From NCBI RefSeq assembly GCF_003833015.1, contig NZ_RJLQ01000018.1, forward strand, positions 44,140 to 108,139: a DNA stretch of 64,000 bases, given 5' to 3'. The notes under the pieces are model-generated. The model did no database searches and had not been told where the DNA came from. It worked only from the letters and a program-made list of their open reading frames with translations. A program made the translations under genes and the position numbers. This DNA is from Clostridium sp. E02 (GTDB lineage Bacteria; Bacillota; Clostridia; Lachnospirales; Lachnospiraceae). Shown here in pieces: positions 17,751 through 26,153 of the stretch. Within the stretch, counting starts at the first letter, position 1. Each line of letters starts with the position of its first letter.

Positions 17751-18533
17751 TCAATAAACAGCAGGGCGTTTTACCATAAATGTATTATAGCCCAACTGCC
17801 GCAACGCCTGCTCCATTCGTACCGCATTGTCAATGCTTCGGAATGCGCCTGCCCGAACTTTATATAGTCCATCTTCATAAACAACGAATGCAGGAAAGCC
17901 CTGAGCTTTTAACTCATCTACCTGTTTTTCTGCAAGCGTATGAATCTGATATGCACCAGTTTGTACCTGATAGTATTCCGGCTCCGTCTCTTCCTGTTCC
18001 TTGATCGCCCTCAAAATACCATTCGCTATGGCTTTGGCAATTTCATGTAAATTCTCATCAAATATTTCATTATCTGATTCACTGTCTATATATCCGACCT
18101 CCACTAAGACAGAAGGCATCTTTGTCCGTCTTAGCACGACTAATCCAGGACGTTCCACCGTGCCCAAATTCGTAAATCCGGATTTATTTAATTCTTCTCC
18201 CATGTTTTTAGCCAGTATTCCTTCTATTCCTTTCTCTTCAAATACTATGGTTTCAACTCCGGAACCGGTGCCTGGGGTAGGCATGGCATTGCGATGTATC
18301 GAAATAAAATAATCGGCTTCCGCATTATTGGCCATCATGGCTCTTTCAAGAGGAGTATTATAGGTATCGTCAGTTCTGGTATATCTGACATCCACTCCGT
18401 TATCTGCAAGAATGCTGCCTACAACGACTGCGAGTTTTAAGTTATCATCTTTTTCCTGCCGTCCCTGGTAAGTCGCACCTGGATCTGCACCACCATGGCC
18501 AGCGTCTATTGCTACCATCTTTCCCTCAGCCAA
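17751..18533 (-). CDS. N-acetylmuramoyl-L-alanine amidase (Amidase_3) with SPOR domain, no signal peptide
   Basis: A 260-residue protein. Residues 5-180 are a zinc amidase of type 3: AIDAGHGGADPGA (His and catalytic surroundings), an Glu within NAEADYFISIHRNA region, SIHRN His, and the catalytic Glu in LVEVGYIDS. Residues 188-258 form a SPOR domain (YYQVQTGAYQIHTLAEKQVDELKAQGFPAFV) that binds denuded glycan. Start is TTG 18533 with AAAGGAG eight bases before; the inner ATG 18518 lies too close to any ribosome site. No signal peptide is present with either start, which is odd for a wall hydrolase and suggests action in the mother cell or forespore, or release on lysis. Confidence 0.88.
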   Translation of the reverse strand: MAEGKMVAIDAGHGGADPGATYQGRQEKDDNLKLAVVVGSILADNGVDVRYTRTDDTYNTPLERAMMANNAEADYFISIHRNAMPTPGTGSGVETIVFEEKGIEGILAKNMGEELNKSGFTNLGTVERPGLVVLRRTKMPSVLVEVGYIDSESDNEIFDENLHEIAKAIANGILRAIKEQEETEPEYYQVQTGAYQIHTLAEKQVDELKAQGFPAFVVYEDGLYKVRAGAFRSIDNAVRMEQALRQLGYNTFMVKRPAVY

Positions 18534-18612
18534 AAGAAAAACTCCTTTCCCATACCTCTATCTTATAACTTATGTAAAAGGAGAGAGCTCCGTACCAGAT
18601 TTCTTCCCAGAT

Positions 18613-19068
18613 TTATTCTTTTACTCCTATTTCCGCCATCACATCCACCCCTCTTGGTCCTACCGGAGTGGAGAATACAATCTGAGTGTTTGACTTTCCA
18701 TATTTTTGAAGCTGTCCGATAAAAACATCCAACTCCATGGTGCTCTCAAAAGCAACTTTAATCAGCATGGAATAATCTCCTGTCACACAGTTGCATTCCA
18801 ATACATTTGGAATGGCTTCCATACTGGCATAAAACGGAATCTTATCCACAGGTGAAACATCCAGATTCACAAAGGCTATGATATGATATCCCAGTTTCAT
18901 GGGATCCACAGACGCATGATATCCGGTTATGACTTTCTCCCGCTCTAGTTTTTCAATTCTAGAGGAAACCGCAGGCGAAGACAGAAACGTTTTTTCTGCT
19001 ATGTTCTTTAAGGATGCCCTCGCATTCCTTTGCAGGGTCTGTATTATTTTCTTATCAATATCGTCCAT
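18613..19068 (-). CDS. Lrp/AsnC-family transcriptional regulator
   Basis: A 151-residue protein with an N-terminal AsnC helix-turn-helix (DDIDKKIIQTLQRNARASLKNIAEKTFLSSPAVSSRIEKLE) and a C-terminal RAM/effector domain (GYHIIAFVNLDVSP... VTGDYSMLIKVAFES). The family senses amino acids and controls amino-acid metabolism. ATG 19068 has AAGGAGG at six bases. It lies just downstream of dapL on the same strand, but its promoter appears to sit right after the dapL stop, and a terminator hairpin lies between promoter and start. Confidence 0.92.
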   Translation of the reverse strand: MDDIDKKIIQTLQRNARASLKNIAEKTFLSSPAVSSRIEKLEREKVITGYHASVDPMKLGYHIIAFVNLDVSPVDKIPFYASMEAIPNVLECNCVTGDYSMLIKVAFESTMELDVFIGQLQKYGKSNTQIVFSTPVGPRGVDVMAEIGVKE

Positions 19069-19086
19069 ATCGTCCTCCTTAAAAAT

Positions 19087-19125
19087 AAAAAAAGCGTCAG
19101 TATCGCATGGACACTGAACGCTTTT
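19087..19125 (-). terminator. Terminator hairpin between dapL and the Lrp gene (possible attenuator)
   Basis: On the minus strand AAAAGCG-T-TCAGT pairs with ACTGA-CGCTTTT and is followed by T7. It ends six bases before the AAGGAGG site of the Lrp gene. It can serve dapL, yet also lies within the Lrp leader. Confidence 0.8.
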
Positions 19126-19171
19126 GTTCTTACAAATTAAACTATAACCTTATGAATCTTCTCTTGAAATA

Positions 19172-19200
19172 ATCATAACCAATTATGAAACACTTGTCAA
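19172..19200 (-). promoter_or_regulatory. Promoter of the Lrp/AsnC gene
   Basis: Consensus TTGACA (19195-19200) and TATGAT (19172-19177) with 17-base spacing on the minus strand, starting 4 bases after the dapL stop. The leader would run through the terminator hairpin. Confidence 0.75.
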
Positions 19201-19203
19201 CGT

Positions 19204-20433
19204 TTATTTTATTAAGGATGCCATTTTTTTTATTCGTTCTATGGCTTCGTTTGTATTCTCATATGTGCCGAAGGCGGTCAGTCGAAAATAACCTTCTCCG
19301 CTGGGTCCAAAACCGCTTCCTGGAGTTCCTACCACACCGGCCTCTAATAATAACCGATCAAAGAAGTCCCAAGATGTCATCCCCTCCGGTACTTTCAGCC
19401 AGATATAGGGTGCATTTACACCACCATAAACATCAAAACCCACTTCTTTTAATCCATCATAGATAACGGATGCATTTCTCATGTAATAAGCAACTTGTTC
19501 CTTCAATTGCGCCTTCCCCTTCGGAGAATAAACCGCACAAGCAGCCTTTTGAACGATATAAGGCGCACCGTTAAACTTGGTTCCATGTCTTCTCGCCCAA
19601 AGAGAATGAAGAGATACTCCCCCTCGAATCAGCGTCCTTGGGATGACGGTAAAACCAAGACGCATCCCTGTAAACCCAGCACTCTTTGAAAAGGAACGAA
19701 ACTCAATGGCACAAGTATTCGCCCCTTTTATCTCATAAATAGAATGGGGCACATCATCGTTAGATATATAGGCCTCATAAGCAGCATCATAAAGTATAAC
19801 TGCCCCTTTATCATTGGCATAATCTACCCACACCTTTAACTGTTCCCGGTTCAGCGTTGTACCTGTGGGATTATTGGGAACACACAGATAAATCAGATCG
19901 GGTGTCTCCTTTGGAAGGTCAGGCACGAACTTATTTTGAGCTGTACAAGGCATGTAGATCACGTTGCTCCACTTCCCCGTCTCTTCGTCGTAGTCCCCAG
20001 TTCTTCCTGCCATAACATTCGTATCAACATAAACTGGATAAACTGGATCACAGACTGCAATCCTACTATTTACATCAAAAATTTCCTGAATATTTCCACA
20101 ATCACTTTTAGCTCCGTCTGAAACAAAGATTTCATCTGCTGAAATCTCACACCCTCTTTTTCTATAATCCTCATTGGCAATGGTCTCTCGTAAAAAAGGG
20201 TAACCAAGATCCGGTGCATACCCATGAAACGTCTCTGCCTCTCCCATCTCACCGACTGCCTCATGAAGAGACTCAATGATGGCTGGTGCAATCGGTTGGG
20301 TGACATCCCCAATCCCAAGACGGATTATCTTTTTTTCCGGATTTTCTTTTGTATAAGCATTTACCTTTTCTGCAATAGTAGAAAAAAGATAGCTTCCAGG
20401 TAATTTTATATAATTTTCATTGATCTTAACCAT
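19204..20433 (-). CDS. dapL: LL-diaminopimelate aminotransferase
   Basis: A 409-residue PLP enzyme converting tetrahydrodipicolinate directly to LL-diaminopimelate, the short lysine/peptidoglycan route. The DapL-type N-terminus (INENYIKLPGSYLFSTIAEKV... IRLGIGDVTQPI), the ASK-like SDGAKSD phosphate loop, VPNNPTG, YDAAYEAYI and the PLP-lysine motif FRSFSKSAGFTGMR are all visible. Length is typical. It follows dapF by 17 bases, so the last two lysine-pathway steps are co-transcribed with glnA and the ANTAR gene. Confidence 0.96.
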   Translation of the reverse strand: MVKINENYIKLPGSYLFSTIAEKVNAYTKENPEKKIIRLGIGDVTQPIAPAIIESLHEAVGEMGEAETFHGYAPDLGYPFLRETIANEDYRKRGCEISADEIFVSDGAKSDCGNIQEIFDVNSRIAVCDPVYPVYVDTNVMAGRTGDYDEETGKWSNVIYMPCTAQNKFVPDLPKETPDLIYLCVPNNPTGTTLNREQLKVWVDYANDKGAVILYDAAYEAYISNDDVPHSIYEIKGANTCAIEFRSFSKSAGFTGMRLGFTVIPRTLIRGGVSLHSLWARRHGTKFNGAPYIVQKAACAVYSPKGKAQLKEQVAYYMRNASVIYDGLKEVGFDVYGGVNAPYIWLKVPEGMTSWDFFDRLLLEAGVVGTPGSGFGPSGEGYFRLTAFGTYENTNEAIERIKKMASLIK

Positions 20434-20450
20434 AGTTCCTCCTCAAACCT

Positions 20451-21263
20451 TTATAAATTTTTTATCTCAAATACTCCTGTAAATACTTCTACCGCAGGAC
20501 CTGTCATGAATACATGGCCTGTTTTATCCCTGTCCCAGTGTATCGTAAGATTTCCACCCTTTAGTTCCACTTCCACTTCATTCGATGTTCGGCCACTTAA
20601 TGCAGAAGCAACGGCACTGGCGGTCGCCCCTGTACCACAAGCCCAGGTCTCGCCACTGCCCCTTTCCCATACCCGCATCCGGATATATCCAGAATTGATT
20701 ACTTCGATAAATTCTGAATTTGTCCGTTCTGGAAATCGTGGATGCGTTTCGAAAGATGGCCCTATGGCTTCTAAATCCAAATCGTCGATGTCATTAAGAT
20801 AGTAGATTGCATGAGGATTTCCCACTGATATTCCAATAAATTCATAGTTTTTTCCACTAATTTCAATGGGTTCTGGTACTTTACTAAACACTTGGGGCAT
20901 CCCCATATCAACGGTAATGAGAACCGCTTTCCCATTCTCCTCTGTGATGGTTAGATGCTTTATTCCTGCTTCTGTTTCTACTTCAAACTCTTTTTTCTCC
21001 ACCAGATGATGGTCAAACACATATTTTCCCACACAGCGGATTCCATTGCCGCACATCTGGCTTTCCGAACCGTCTGCATTAAACATCCGCATCCGACAGT
21101 CTGCCTTCTCAGAGGGACCGATTAAAATCAAACCATCGGAACCGATTCCAAAATGACGGTCGCTGACCTTTTTTGAAAGTTCTACGGGATCTTCCACCGT
21201 TTCCTCAAAGCAGTTGATATAAACATAGTCATTGCCAATCCCCTGCATTTTCGTAAATCTCAT
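20451..21263 (-). CDS. dapF: Diaminopimelate epimerase
   Basis: A 270-residue enzyme that epimerises LL- to meso-diaminopimelate for lysine and peptidoglycan. Both catalytic cysteines are present: Cys71 in MCGNGIRC and Cys209 in ACGTGATA, with the GIGNDYVYI N-terminus and NPHAIYYLND in between. GGAGG lies six bases before the ATG. It is the intact copy; a second paralogue near 37.4-38.2 kb has lost both cysteines. The operon order glnA-ANTAR-dapF-dapL links it with nitrogen assimilation. Confidence 0.96.
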   Translation of the reverse strand: MRFTKMQGIGNDYVYINCFEETVEDPVELSKKVSDRHFGIGSDGLILIGPSEKADCRMRMFNADGSESQMCGNGIRCVGKYVFDHHLVEKKEFEVETEAGIKHLTITEENGKAVLITVDMGMPQVFSKVPEPIEISGKNYEFIGISVGNPHAIYYLNDIDDLDLEAIGPSFETHPRFPERTNSEFIEVINSGYIRMRVWERGSGETWACGTGATASAVASALSGRTSNEVEVELKGGNLTIHWDRDKTGHVFMTGPAVEVFTGVFEIKNL

Positions 21264-21279
21264 ACGTATCCTCCTGCTC

Positions 21280-21828
21280 CTATCGATTGATTAAACTCAT
21301 AATCATCTGGGCGGTTTCTACCATATTGGTTCCACTGTCCATGCTGCACTTCTGGATATAACGGTGTGCCTCCATTTCAGACATGTGGTTCCGCTCCATT
21401 AGTAGTTCCTTCGCCAGTTTGATTGTTTCTACTTCTTCTTTGCTACGGTCTTTTTTTTGACTTTTTAATTTTTTGCGGTTTCTGGATAGCGTTTCCATCA
21501 TCATTCCCATAGTACTTAAAAGATCCTGTACCTTTAAAGGAAGCCCTAGACATACAACATCCTCTGGTGCACTTGTGCTCCACTGGTTTGGTGAAGCCAC
21601 AAGAAGCATCTGTACCCCTTTAGGAATACAATCATAAATCTCTTGATACACCATATCCGCAAATCTACAGCCACATACAACGATTCCACTGCCCAGTTCA
21701 TCTGCACTATTAACCGTTTGGGCACCAGAGGTACAGACCGCAGAGACCATAAATCCGTTTTTCATAAGAATATTTTTTATTTTTTTTGCATCCTCTGCTT
21801 TTGAAAATGCTACTATCACGTTGGTCAA
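21280..21828 (-). CDS. ANTAR-domain RNA-binding antitermination regulator
   Basis: A 182-residue protein with a pseudo-receiver-like N-terminal half (NVIVAFSKAEDAKKIKNILMKNG; the usual phosphoacceptor Asp is not evident) and a C-terminal ANTAR domain of three helices (VETIKLAKELLMERNHMSEMEAHRYIQKCSMDSGTNMVETAQMIM). ANTAR proteins bind paired stem-loops in nascent RNA and prevent termination. It lies 41 bases downstream of glnA, whose leader contains a terminator-like hairpin, so glnA is its obvious target. How it senses nitrogen cannot be seen. Confidence 0.92.
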   Translation of the reverse strand: MTNVIVAFSKAEDAKKIKNILMKNGFMVSAVCTSGAQTVNSADELGSGIVVCGCRFADMVYQEIYDCIPKGVQMLLVASPNQWSTSAPEDVVCLGLPLKVQDLLSTMGMMMETLSRNRKKLKSQKKDRSKEEVETIKLAKELLMERNHMSEMEAHRYIQKCSMDSGTNMVETAQMIMSLINR

Positions 21829-21869
21829 ACACTCTCACCTCCAGATAACCGAATTAGGAACAGAAACCA

Positions 21870-23207
21870 TCAATACTTATACAAGTATTCTTCCACTTCC
21901 CAATCTGTCACCTGCGCCCGGAACACACGCCATTCGGATTCCTTGGCCTCTAGGTACTTGGTATGAATGTGTTCTCCCAATACTTCTTTCATGAATTCAT
22001 CTTTTCGAAATGCTTCAATGGCTTCCCCCAAAGTTTCAGGAAGCTGTTCAATCCCTTTTGCAGTTATTTCTTCCTCTGTCATAGCAAAAACATTGGATTC
22101 AACACTAGGGGGCGGAGTCATTTTCTTTTCAATTCCATCAAGTCCTGCTGCCAGACAGGCCGCCAAGGCAAGGTATGGATTGACTGCAGAATCCGGGCTC
22201 CGAAGCTCAATGCGTGTACTGATTCCTCTGGAGGATGGGATTTTAATCAGCGCGCTTCGGTTGGCTTTTGCAGACCATGCAATATAGACCGGAGCATCAT
22301 ATCCGGGAACCAGACGTTTATAGGAGTTAATAAGGGGATTTGTAAGAATTGTCATTCCCTTCATATGGGAAAGAATTCCAGCCATGAATTGATATGCCGT
22401 CTGGCTCAGTCCTCGTTCATCCTCCTGGTCTTCAAACATGTTTTTCCCTAAGAAGTCCGACAAAGACATATTAATGTGCATTCCGGAACCATTGACTCCC
22501 GCCTTTGGTTTTGGCATAAAGGTGGCATGAAGCCCATGGCGTTTGGCAATCGCCTTCACTGCCATCTTAAACGTAATCACATTGTCAGCGGTTACCAAGC
22601 CTTCTGCATACTGAAAATCAATCTCGTGCTGTCCAGGGGAGATTTCATGATGAGACGATTCTATCTTAAATCCCATCTCTTCCAACGTAAGAATCATATC
22701 TCTGCGCACATTCTCTGCCTGATCAATGGGCGCTACATCAAAGTAACCAGCCATCTCATGGGTGTTGGTTGTTGGCTGTCCTTCCTCATCCATATGAAAT
22801 AGGAAAAATTCACATTCTGGACCTGCATGAAACACAAACCCCATATCTTTTGCCTTTTTTAACACTTTTTTCAATACAAACCGAGGATCGCCTTCGAATG
22901 GTTTCTTATCTGGACAATAAACATCGCACATCAGTCTTGCCACTTTTCCCTGCTGAGGGCGCCATGGAAATATTTCAAACGTATCCAGATCTGGATAGAG
23001 ATACATATCAGATTCTTCAATTCTCACAAAACCTTCAATGGAAGATCCATCAAACATACATCGGTTATCCAATGCCTTTTCTAACATACTTTTTGTAATT
23101 GCCACATTCTTTAACATACCAAAAATATCAGTAAATTGAAGACGAATAAATTCCACATCCTCTTCTTCTACAATGCGGTAAATATCTTCTTTGCTATACT
23201 TGCTCAT
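21870..23207 (-). CDS. glnA: Glutamine synthetase, type I
   Basis: A 445-residue GSI-alpha-length enzyme making glutamine from glutamate, ammonia and ATP. Visible motifs include the DGSSIEGF loop, the metal-binding [21 protein letters not shown], the ATP-site [11 protein letters not shown] and [15 protein letters not shown]. The adenylylation-type Tyr region of GSI-beta is absent, as expected for Firmicutes. ATG 23207 has GGGAG about nine bases before; a reading from 23228 adds seven residues. The leader, with promoter and hairpin, is described separately. Confidence 0.97.
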   Translation of the reverse strand: MSKYSKEDIYRIVEEEDVEFIRLQFTDIFGMLKNVAITKSMLEKALDNRCMFDGSSIEGFVRIEESDMYLYPDLDTFEIFPWRPQQGKVARLMCDVYCPDKKPFEGDPRFVLKKVLKKAKDMGFVFHAGPECEFFLFHMDEEGQPTTNTHEMAGYFDVAPIDQAENVRRDMILTLEEMGFKIESSHHEISPGQHEIDFQYAEGLVTADNVITFKMAVKAIAKRHGLHATFMPKPKAGVNGSGMHINMSLSDFLGKNMFEDQEDERGLSQTAYQFMAGILSHMKGMTILTNPLINSYKRLVPGYDAPVYIAWSAKANRSALIKIPSSRGISTRIELRSPDSAVNPYLALAACLAAGLDGIEKKMTPPPSVESNVFAMTEEEITAKGIEQLPETLGEAIEAFRKDEFMKEVLGEHIHTKYLEAKESEWRVFRAQVTDWEVEEYLYKY

Positions 23208-23280
23208 AATATATTCTCCCTTTCTCATTTCGCATCAGAAATCCTTACGGTATCAGACTCTCTTCCTAGAAAATGGTTCC

Positions 23281-23337
23281 AAAAAAGGGGTAGGCAAACA
23301 CAGTCTCGAAACAATGGACCATCTTTGCACCACCCCC
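23281..23337 (-). promoter_or_regulatory. Attenuator-like hairpin in the glnA leader
   Basis: In minus-strand RNA, GGGGT-GGT-GCAAA pairs with TTTGC-CT-ACCCC and is followed immediately by T6 (plus-strand A at 23281-23286), about 75 bases before the glnA start. The 28-base inner segment can form further small stems. With an ANTAR gene next door this is most simply an antitermination site; I could not assign the two diagnostic hexaloops with certainty. Confidence 0.75.
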
Positions 23338-23350
23338 GTTATATGTGTAA

Positions 23351-23379
23351 AATATAACAGCTGAAAAAAAGTTTGTCAA
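23351..23379 (-). promoter_or_regulatory. Sigma-A promoter of glnA
   Basis: Minus-strand TTGACA (23374-23379) and TATATT (23351-23356), spacing 17. It overlaps the end of the upstream P1B-ATPase transcript region, only a few bases after that gene's stop at 23385. Confidence 0.82.
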
Positions 23380-23384
23380 TATTT

Positions 23385-25250
23385 TTATTGTCTGCCCTTA
23401 TATTTTAGTGCTCTTACTGCATTTAAAATTGCAAGAACAGAAACACCTACATCTCCAAATACGGCCGCCCACATCGTAGCAATTCCCACTGCGGAAAGAG
23501 CAAGGATCAGAATCTTAATCCCAATGGCGAACACAATGTTTTGTTTCACGATTCCAACAGTTTTTCTGGCAATCAATATGGTATCCACCAGTTTTGATGG
23601 TTCATCGGTCATAATCACCACATCGGCAGCCTCTACCGCTGCGTCTGAACCAATTCCTCCCATGGCAATGCCCACATCCGCACGAGCAAGAACAGGAGCA
23701 TCGTTGATGCCGTCCCCTACGAACGCCAGCATTTCAGTTTTTGATTTCTTTGCCAACAGTTCTTCTACTTTGTTAACTTTGTCTCCCGGGAGCAGACCAC
23801 CATAGATTTCATCAAGTCCAAGCGTTTCTCCTACCAGCTTTCCAACTTCTGGCTTATCACCCGTAAGCATAATCAGCCGTTCCACTCCAGCTTCCCGCAA
23901 TCCCTTTAATGCCTTTGGCACATCTTCTCTTATGGTATCTGAGATCGTAATCGAACCCAGATATTTATCTCGATCCGCTACAAATAGAGTGGTTCCAGTG
24001 ATAGAAGTTTCCTGATTAATCGCTATCCCCTGTTGTTTCATCAGTCTCTCATTGCCGATGAAAAGTTCCCATACTCTATCCTTATCTTTCACCTCTGCAC
24101 GGATTCCATAACCGGCAATTTCTTCCGTTTTTAGAATTTGTGACTCATCCACTGGTTTTCCAAATGCTTCTTTCACAGACATAGCAATTGGGTGATTGGA
24201 ATGATACTCTCCATAGGCAGTCAGTTTTAACAATTCTTCTTTGGTTCCTGCGCTTGCATTCACCTCTGTGACTGTGAATTTACCTGTGGTAAGTGTTCCT
24301 GTCTTATCAAACACAACCGCATTCAAAGATGCCATTGCTTCCAGGTAATTGCTGCCTTTTAACAAAATCCCCTGTCTGGATGCAGCTCCAAGTCCTCCAA
24401 AGAAACTTAAAGGAACGGAAATCACAAGAGCACAGGGACAGGATACCACAAGAAAACTACAAGCTCGGTAAATCCACACCCCCCACTCACCAGTAACCAA
24501 GGAAGGGATTATGGCCAGCAGTAAAGCAAGTACAACGACAATCGGAGTATAAATTCTTGCAAATCGGGTGATAAAGTTTTCTGCTTTTGCCTTTCTGGAA
24601 CTAGCATTCTCCACCATCTCAAGAATCTTTGAAACAGTCGAGTCGTCAAACAGCCGGTTTACCTTTACCTCCAAAACTCCGTTTAAGTTAATGGAACCGC
24701 TGATTACAGGATCATGCTCTTGAACCTCCACAGGCATAGATTCTCCGGTAAGTGCTTTGGTATCAAGTCCACTGCTTCCCTTTACCACAACACCGTCAAG
24801 AGGTACTTTCTCTCCTGGTTTTACAACAATAATATCCCCAATTTCAACTTCGTAAGGATCTATTTTCTCCTCTTTTCCGTTTCGGATTAAATTGGCATAT
24901 TCTGGATTAATATCCATTAATTCGGATATGGAATTTCTAGAACGGTTCACTGCATAGTCGTTAAAGAGTTCCCCAATCTGATAAAACAACATAACTCCAA
25001 CAGCTTCTTCCATGGCTCCGATACCAATCGCACCAAACGTTGCAACTGACATTAGAAAATTCTCATCAAAAAATTGACCATTTTTAATATTTCTCAAGGC
25101 TTTTAAAGGAATATCATACCCTGCCGCCAGATAAGAGATTATGAATGGAAGAAAATACCAGGACACCTTTCCTTTTACTAGCATACCTGCTGTAAAAAAA
25201 ACGGCACTAACCAAAAGCCTGATTCCCATTTTTTTCTGTTTTTTTGTCAT
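23385..25250 (-). CDS. P1B-type heavy-metal-exporting ATPase (Cd/Zn/Pb class)
   Basis: A 621-residue cation pump. Visible are TGES (168-171), the membrane CPC metal motif (271-273), the phosphorylation motif DKTGT (315-319), the HP motif in YHSNHPIAMS, and GDGINDAP. The CPC site with the Cd/Zn-type sequence around it points to Zn(II)/Cd(II)/Pb(II) export. It lacks an N-terminal HMA domain; that domain is instead encoded by the separate upstream gene. It sits last in an arsR-HMA-ATPase operon, so expression is probably metal-induced. Confidence 0.93.
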   Translation of the reverse strand: MTKKQKKMGIRLLVSAVFFTAGMLVKGKVSWYFLPFIISYLAAGYDIPLKALRNIKNGQFFDENFLMSVATFGAIGIGAMEEAVGVMLFYQIGELFNDYAVNRSRNSISELMDINPEYANLIRNGKEEKIDPYEVEIGDIIVVKPGEKVPLDGVVVKGSSGLDTKALTGESMPVEVQEHDPVISGSINLNGVLEVKVNRLFDDSTVSKILEMVENASSRKAKAENFITRFARIYTPIVVVLALLLAIIPSLVTGEWGVWIYRACSFLVVSCPCALVISVPLSFFGGLGAASRQGILLKGSNYLEAMASLNAVVFDKTGTLTTGKFTVTEVNASAGTKEELLKLTAYGEYHSNHPIAMSVKEAFGKPVDESQILKTEEIAGYGIRAEVKDKDRVWELFIGNERLMKQQGIAINQETSITGTTLFVADRDKYLGSITISDTIREDVPKALKGLREAGVERLIMLTGDKPEVGKLVGETLGLDEIYGGLLPGDKVNKVEELLAKKSKTEMLAFVGDGINDAPVLARADVGIAMGGIGSDAAVEAADVVIMTDEPSKLVDTILIARKTVGIVKQNIVFAIGIKILILALSAVGIATMWAAVFGDVGVSVLAILNAVRALKYKGRQ

Positions 25251-25265
25251 AACCGCTCCTTTGTT

Positions 25266-25490
25266 CTAACGAAGCACCTTAAATTCTGCCTCTGGTTCTA
25301 TCTTATGTGCTGTTTCCCTCGCTGCTTCTATTACCTCATCCAATTGACTCTCTTCGACCTCCAGTGTAAGTCTCTGGGTCATAAAGCTTAACGATGCATG
25401 ATTTACCCCTGAGAGTTTCTTTACTTCCTCTTCAATTTTAGACGCGCAGTTTGCGCAACAAAGTCCTTCCAGCTTAATTATCTTTTTCAT
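25266..25490 (-). CDS. Heavy-metal-associated (HMA) domain protein, metallochaperone-like
   Basis: A 74-residue stand-alone HMA domain with the metal loop LCCANCASKIE (a CxxC with an additional Cys) and the ferredoxin-like beta-alpha-beta pattern. It most likely delivers or gates metal for the adjacent P1B ATPase, which lacks this domain. It lies 15 bases before the ATPase gene. A copper chaperone role is less likely given the Cd/Zn-type pump. Confidence 0.88.
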   Translation of the reverse strand: MKKIIKLEGLCCANCASKIEEEVKKLSGVNHASLSFMTQRLTLEVEESQLDEVIEAARETAHKIEPEAEFKVLR

Positions 25491-25529
25491 TATTCTCTCC
25501 TTTTCTACTAATTCTATGAACGTATGGTA

Positions 25530-25910
25530 TTATTCACTAATATGTTCCATTCCCTGTGCCAGAATCGTCTCAATATGTCCATCGGCAAGGGAATAAAAAA
25601 CAGTCTTTCCATCTCTTCGATTTTTAACCAATCGCATCTGCTTTAAGATTCGAAGCTGATGGGAAATAGCAGACTGCCCCATCTTTAGTAAATTGGCAAT
25701 ATCGCATACACACATCTCTGACTGGCTAAGTACATATAAAATTCGAATCCTGGTGGCATCCCCAAATATCTTAAAAAAATCTGCTAGATCTATAAGTTCC
25801 TGATCTTTCGGCATTGCTTTTATTACTTGATTCACAATCGATTCATGTACACAGATAAAATCACATTGATCGATCTCTGTATCCATCTTTTTATTGTCCT
25901 CTAGATCCAT
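25530..25910 (-). CDS. ArsR/SmtB-family metal-sensing repressor, CadC-type
   Basis: A 126-residue winged-helix repressor. Both metal sites of the family are readable: the alpha3N site as C16/C20 (CDFIC) with C67/C69 (MCVCD), and the alpha5 site as D110, H112, H123 and E126 (DGHIETIL...MEHISE). The recognition helix is MGQSAISHQLRILK. Metal binding should release it from DNA. ATG 25910 has AGGTG close upstream, and I prefer it to ATG 25922, which lacks a ribosome site. The palindromic operator and promoter lie immediately upstream. Confidence 0.92.
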   Translation of the reverse strand: MDLEDNKKMDTEIDQCDFICVHESIVNQVIKAMPKDQELIDLADFFKIFGDATRIRILYVLSQSEMCVCDIANLLKMGQSAISHQLRILKQMRLVKNRRDGKTVFYSLADGHIETILAQGMEHISE

Positions 25911-25934
25911 ATTACACCTCATTTCTTATCTTGT

Positions 25935-25956
25935 CATATGAATGACTGTTCATATG
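25935..25956. promoter_or_regulatory. ArsR/SmtB-type operator
   Basis: A perfect inverted repeat CATATGAA-N6-TTCATATG centred between the -10 and the start codon of the repressor gene, matching the usual ATATGAACA-type imperfect 12-2-12 operators of this family. Confidence 0.8.
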
Positions 25957-25959
25957 TTT

Positions 25960-25987
25960 ATATTATCACATTAACAGCTTTTGTCAA
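25960..25987 (-). promoter_or_regulatory. Promoter of the metal-resistance operon
   Basis: TTGACA (25982-25987) and TAATAT (25960-25965) on the minus strand with 16-base spacing; the operator begins directly downstream of the -10. Confidence 0.75.
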
Positions 25988-25999
25988 GGATATTTGGGA

Positions 26000-26028
26000 T
26001 TGAAAATAAAAAATTTTTGTGTTACAAT
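26000..26028 (+). promoter_or_regulatory. Promoter of the fluoride-responsive gene
   Basis: TTGAAA (26000-26005) and TACAAT (26023-26028) with 17-base spacing; transcription would start just at the 5' edge of the riboswitch. Confidence 0.8.
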
Positions 26029-26035
26029 GCCAGCT

Positions 26036-26118
26036 AGGGAATGAAGTGCTCCCTTGGCATAAGCCAAAACCGCTGATACGCTGATGACTTCTGCTTTTGC
26101 AGGATCATTGGCTTTTTT
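26036..26118 (+). ncRNA. Fluoride riboswitch (crcB motif) with terminator expression platform
   Basis: The aptamer is at about 26036-26093. AGGGA/TCCCT forms one stem enclosing AATGAAGTGC, TTGGC/GCCAA forms a side hairpin, and GAAGT (26043-26047) can pair as a pseudoknot with ACTTC (26087-26091). The conserved AACCGC and GCTGATGACTTCT segments match the known fluoride class. The ACTTC strand also falls in a competing hairpin (ATGACTTCTGC / GCAGGATCAT) just before a T6 run at 26113-26118, so fluoride binding should prevent termination and switch the gene on. The downstream CLC-type gene agrees with this. Confidence 0.87.
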
Positions 26119-26153
26119 ATTATTTATCATTTCGTTTATTGATTGGAGGAGTA

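Noticed and set aside
26097..26153. Longer N-terminus for the CLC protein
   Set aside because: The extension lies inside the fluoride riboswitch and its terminator; ATG 26154 has a good ribosome site.
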